Source: Ignavibacteriota bacterium (GTDB lineage Bacteria > Bacteroidota > Kapaibacteriia > Palsa-1295). Taken from it: DNA of 7,247 bases. Shown piece after piece: positions 5,681 through 7,247 of the stretch. The notes below the pieces were generated by a model. It was given only the letters and a program-made list of their open reading frames with translations, searched no databases and was not told where the DNA came from. A program made the position numbers and the translations under genes. The number at the start of each line of letters is the position of its first letter. Position 1 is the first letter of the stretch. Where the stretch lies: contig PLXB01000085.1 of the NCBI GenBank assembly GCA_003151215.1, forward strand, positions 3,570 through 10,816, written 5' to 3'.

Positions 5681-7247
5681 ATGAGTTTCTCAAAGCACAA
5701 ACACAAAGTAGATCTTTTTAGATTGGCCATCATGCCTTTCATTGCCTCTCTTTGCATATTCTATCCGTTTCAATCCGAAGCGCAAACTTCCGGAGATGCC
5801 GTTGAATTTACGAATGGCTCATATTTAACTTTTTCACTACCGACAGATTCGCTTGACGATTGTACAATCGAGCTTTGGGTGAATCCTGCACAAAATATAG
5901 ATACAATGTTTTTGTTCTATATTGGTGAAGCCGATGTCTCTGGATTCGGTTTGTATTCAACGCGATTGGCGGGCGTCCCCTTTGAATGTGCAGAGATATG
6001 GTTGGGAGGAGTAATCGAATCAGCAACGGGAAATCAAACCCGTCTGCCTCTGAATACTTGGACGCATCTTGCTATGACCAGATCTGGGAATATTTGGAAA
6101 TTGTATAAAAACGGGTCGCTCGTTGGAAGAGGCAATCAAATCCCTCAGATGGGATCGGGCAAGGCAATTATCGGAAAAGGTTTTGCAGGAATGATGGATG
6201 AGATCAGATTCTGGAAGAGAGAACTCTCTCAAAATGAGATACGATCGTCAATGAATCAATCACTTCAAGGTAATGAAAATGACCTGCGAATATATTATGT
6301 GATGGATGCCGCATATAGACGAGGAGATTCTGTAGTTGTAAATAAAGCTGATAGCGATTCAACCAGTGGCGATGCCTATCTTATTCTACAAGGAAGCAGG
6401 CCCAACTTTATTCCAAGTTCACTCTTGTTATCTTCATCGCCATCCCCACAATTTACGCTAAAGAACTTTCCTTCACACTTGCAGTTTTTTGCCCGAAATA
6501 AAAACGGCTATGCTCCGACTTTTTTCGATGGAAGTATTGATGAGAGCGGGTATGATTCTATAATTTTAAAAAAATGGAAAAACGATTTATTTGAAGGAAG
6601 CTGGTCGCTTCCTATTCATTATACAGGTAATATAGCTCTCTTTCATTTTATGGATTCTATTCATGCGGAGCAGTCTCAATATACGTACACGTTAAATGTA
6701 AGCAAAGGTGGCTTTGAACGATTCCTTGCTGAAGCAGCAGATATCGTTACCGGGGACGCTTTCTTCATTAATGGTCAATCGAATGCTCATCCGGCGATTA
6801 GCTGGTATTCAAATATTAATCCAATCTTGCGTACTTTTGGTTTTCAAACTCCTAATGGGAATACTGACACTTATGACCCTGCCGATACTTCATGGGGCTA
6901 CGGTAATTCTCATGGGTATGGCGAATCATTCGGCGGTCCCTATTTAGTCGGAGTTTGGGCAAACAGGCTGGAAAGTAATATCTTATATAATTATAGTATT
7001 CCGACATGTATTATTAATGGCGCTGCAGGTGGCTCAACTATTGAACAAAATCTTCCGAATGAACCGGATCCACTTAACTTAACGAATATTTATGGGCGCG
7101 CGCTATACAGATCAATGAAAAGTGGCATGCAGAAAAAATATCGCGCTCTTGTCTGGTATCAAGGGGAGTATAATTCCGTTCTTGGATATTACGATAACTT
7201 TAAGCGATTATATAATGACTGGCTGCGCGACTATGGAGACAACAGTA
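5681..7247 (+). CDS. Secreted LamG + SASA-type esterase, 3' end missing (window edge)
   Basis: The frame stays open from ATG 5681 to the window end (522 codons), so the gene is partial. Residues ~1-35 look like a signal peptide: a basic stretch SKHKHK, then the hydrophobic LAIMPFIASLCIFYPF and a likely cleavage near SEA|QT. Residues ~38-205 form a LamG-like jellyroll (GDAVEFTNGSYLTF, IELWVNP, NTWTHLAMTRSG, WKLYKNGSLVG, GMMDEIRFWKRELSQNEI). Residues ~255-350 are a beta-rich segment, and a SASA/SGNH-type esterase domain begins near 355. It carries the canonical GQSNA motif (nucleophile Ser367) and WYQGE (492-496). The C-terminal DxxH pair and any type IX sorting domain would lie beyond the window. 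The segment aligns by eye with the minus-strand neighbour: GDAFFINGQSN with GDVYFICGESN, PTCIINGAAGG with PSCIIDGGLSG, IYGRALYR with IYGRLLYR, and YYDNFKRLYNDW with YYDNFKTLYRNW. It probably deacylates an extracellular or periplasmic carbohydrate; the substrate is unknown. An in-frame ATG at 5612 would add 23 residues in front of the signal peptide and is less likely. Confidence 0.85.
   Translation, partial: MSFSKHKHKVDLFRLAIMPFIASLCIFYPFQSEAQTSGDAVEFTNGSYLTFSLPTDSLDDCTIELWVNPAQNIDTMFLFYIGEADVSGFGLYSTRLAGVPFECAEIWLGGVIESATGNQTRLPLNTWTHLAMTRSGNIWKLYKNGSLVGRGNQIPQMGSGKAIIGKGFAGMMDEIRFWKRELSQNEIRSSMNQSLQGNENDLRIYYVMDAAYRRGDSVVVNKADSDSTSGDAYLILQGSRPNFIPSSLLLSSSPSPQFTLKNFPSHLQFFARNKNGYAPTFFDGSIDESGYDSIILKKWKNDLFEGSWSLPIHYTGNIALFHFMDSIHAEQSQYTYTLNVSKGGFERFLAEAADIVTGDAFFINGQSNAHPAISWYSNINPILRTFGFQTPNGNTDTYDPADTSWGYGNSHGYGESFGGPYLVGVWANRLESNILYNYSIPTCIINGAAGGSTIEQNLPNEPDPLNLTNIYGRALYRSMKSGMQKKYRALVWYQGEYNSVLGYYDNFKRLYNDWLRDYGDNS

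Noticed and set aside
5808..6232. Two minus-strand ORFs of about 70 codons opposite the plus-strand esterase.
   Set aside because: They are antisense to the LamG-like domain, whose plus-strand frame is long, uninterrupted and recognisable.
6708..6947. A 79-codon plus-strand ORF.
   Set aside because: It is a different frame inside the SASA domain, which reads GQSNA in the main frame at 6773-6787.

Overview
The window looks like a chromosomal segment from a Gram-negative bacterium of the Bacteroidota/Chlorobi/Ignavibacteria/Kapabacteria assemblage (FCB group). The main reason is that the minus-strand protein ends in a typical type IX secretion (Por) C-terminal sorting domain, a signal largely confined to that group. 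Weak or absent Shine-Dalgarno sequences at most starts agree with this. The exact phylum cannot be fixed from sequence reading alone.

Layout: (1) Positions 1-134 are a short leader with no gene I can support. (2) Positions 135-3158 hold three co-directional plus-strand genes: a C39-like papain-fold cysteine peptidase with an unrecognised C-terminal half, then hslV (threonine protease) and hslU (AAA+ unfoldase). hslV and hslU together encode the complete HslVU (ClpYQ) protease, with all key motifs intact. The short gaps suggest one transcription unit devoted to cytosolic proteolysis. (3) Positions 3162-5540, on the minus strand, encode a large secreted protein: signal peptide, LamG-like jellyroll, SASA/SGNH-type carbohydrate esterase domain, beta-rich domain and type IX sorting domain. 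Its stop codon lies only 3 bp from the hslU stop, so the two genes converge. (4) Positions 5541-5680 are a divergent intergenic region containing a run of nine T. (5) Positions 5681-7247, on the plus strand, hold the first 522 codons of a second secreted LamG + SASA-type esterase. It is cut by the window edge and is recognisably a paralogue of the minus-strand protein.

The window therefore joins a housekeeping proteolysis operon to an accessory locus of paired, divergently transcribed cell-surface or secreted carbohydrate-esterase-like proteins, probably acting on acetylated polysaccharides or glycans. I see no RNA gene, mobile element or CRISPR array. The least described elements are the C39-like gene linked to hslVU and the diverged paralogous esterase pair with different active-site sequences. 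Neither is proven to be a new system.
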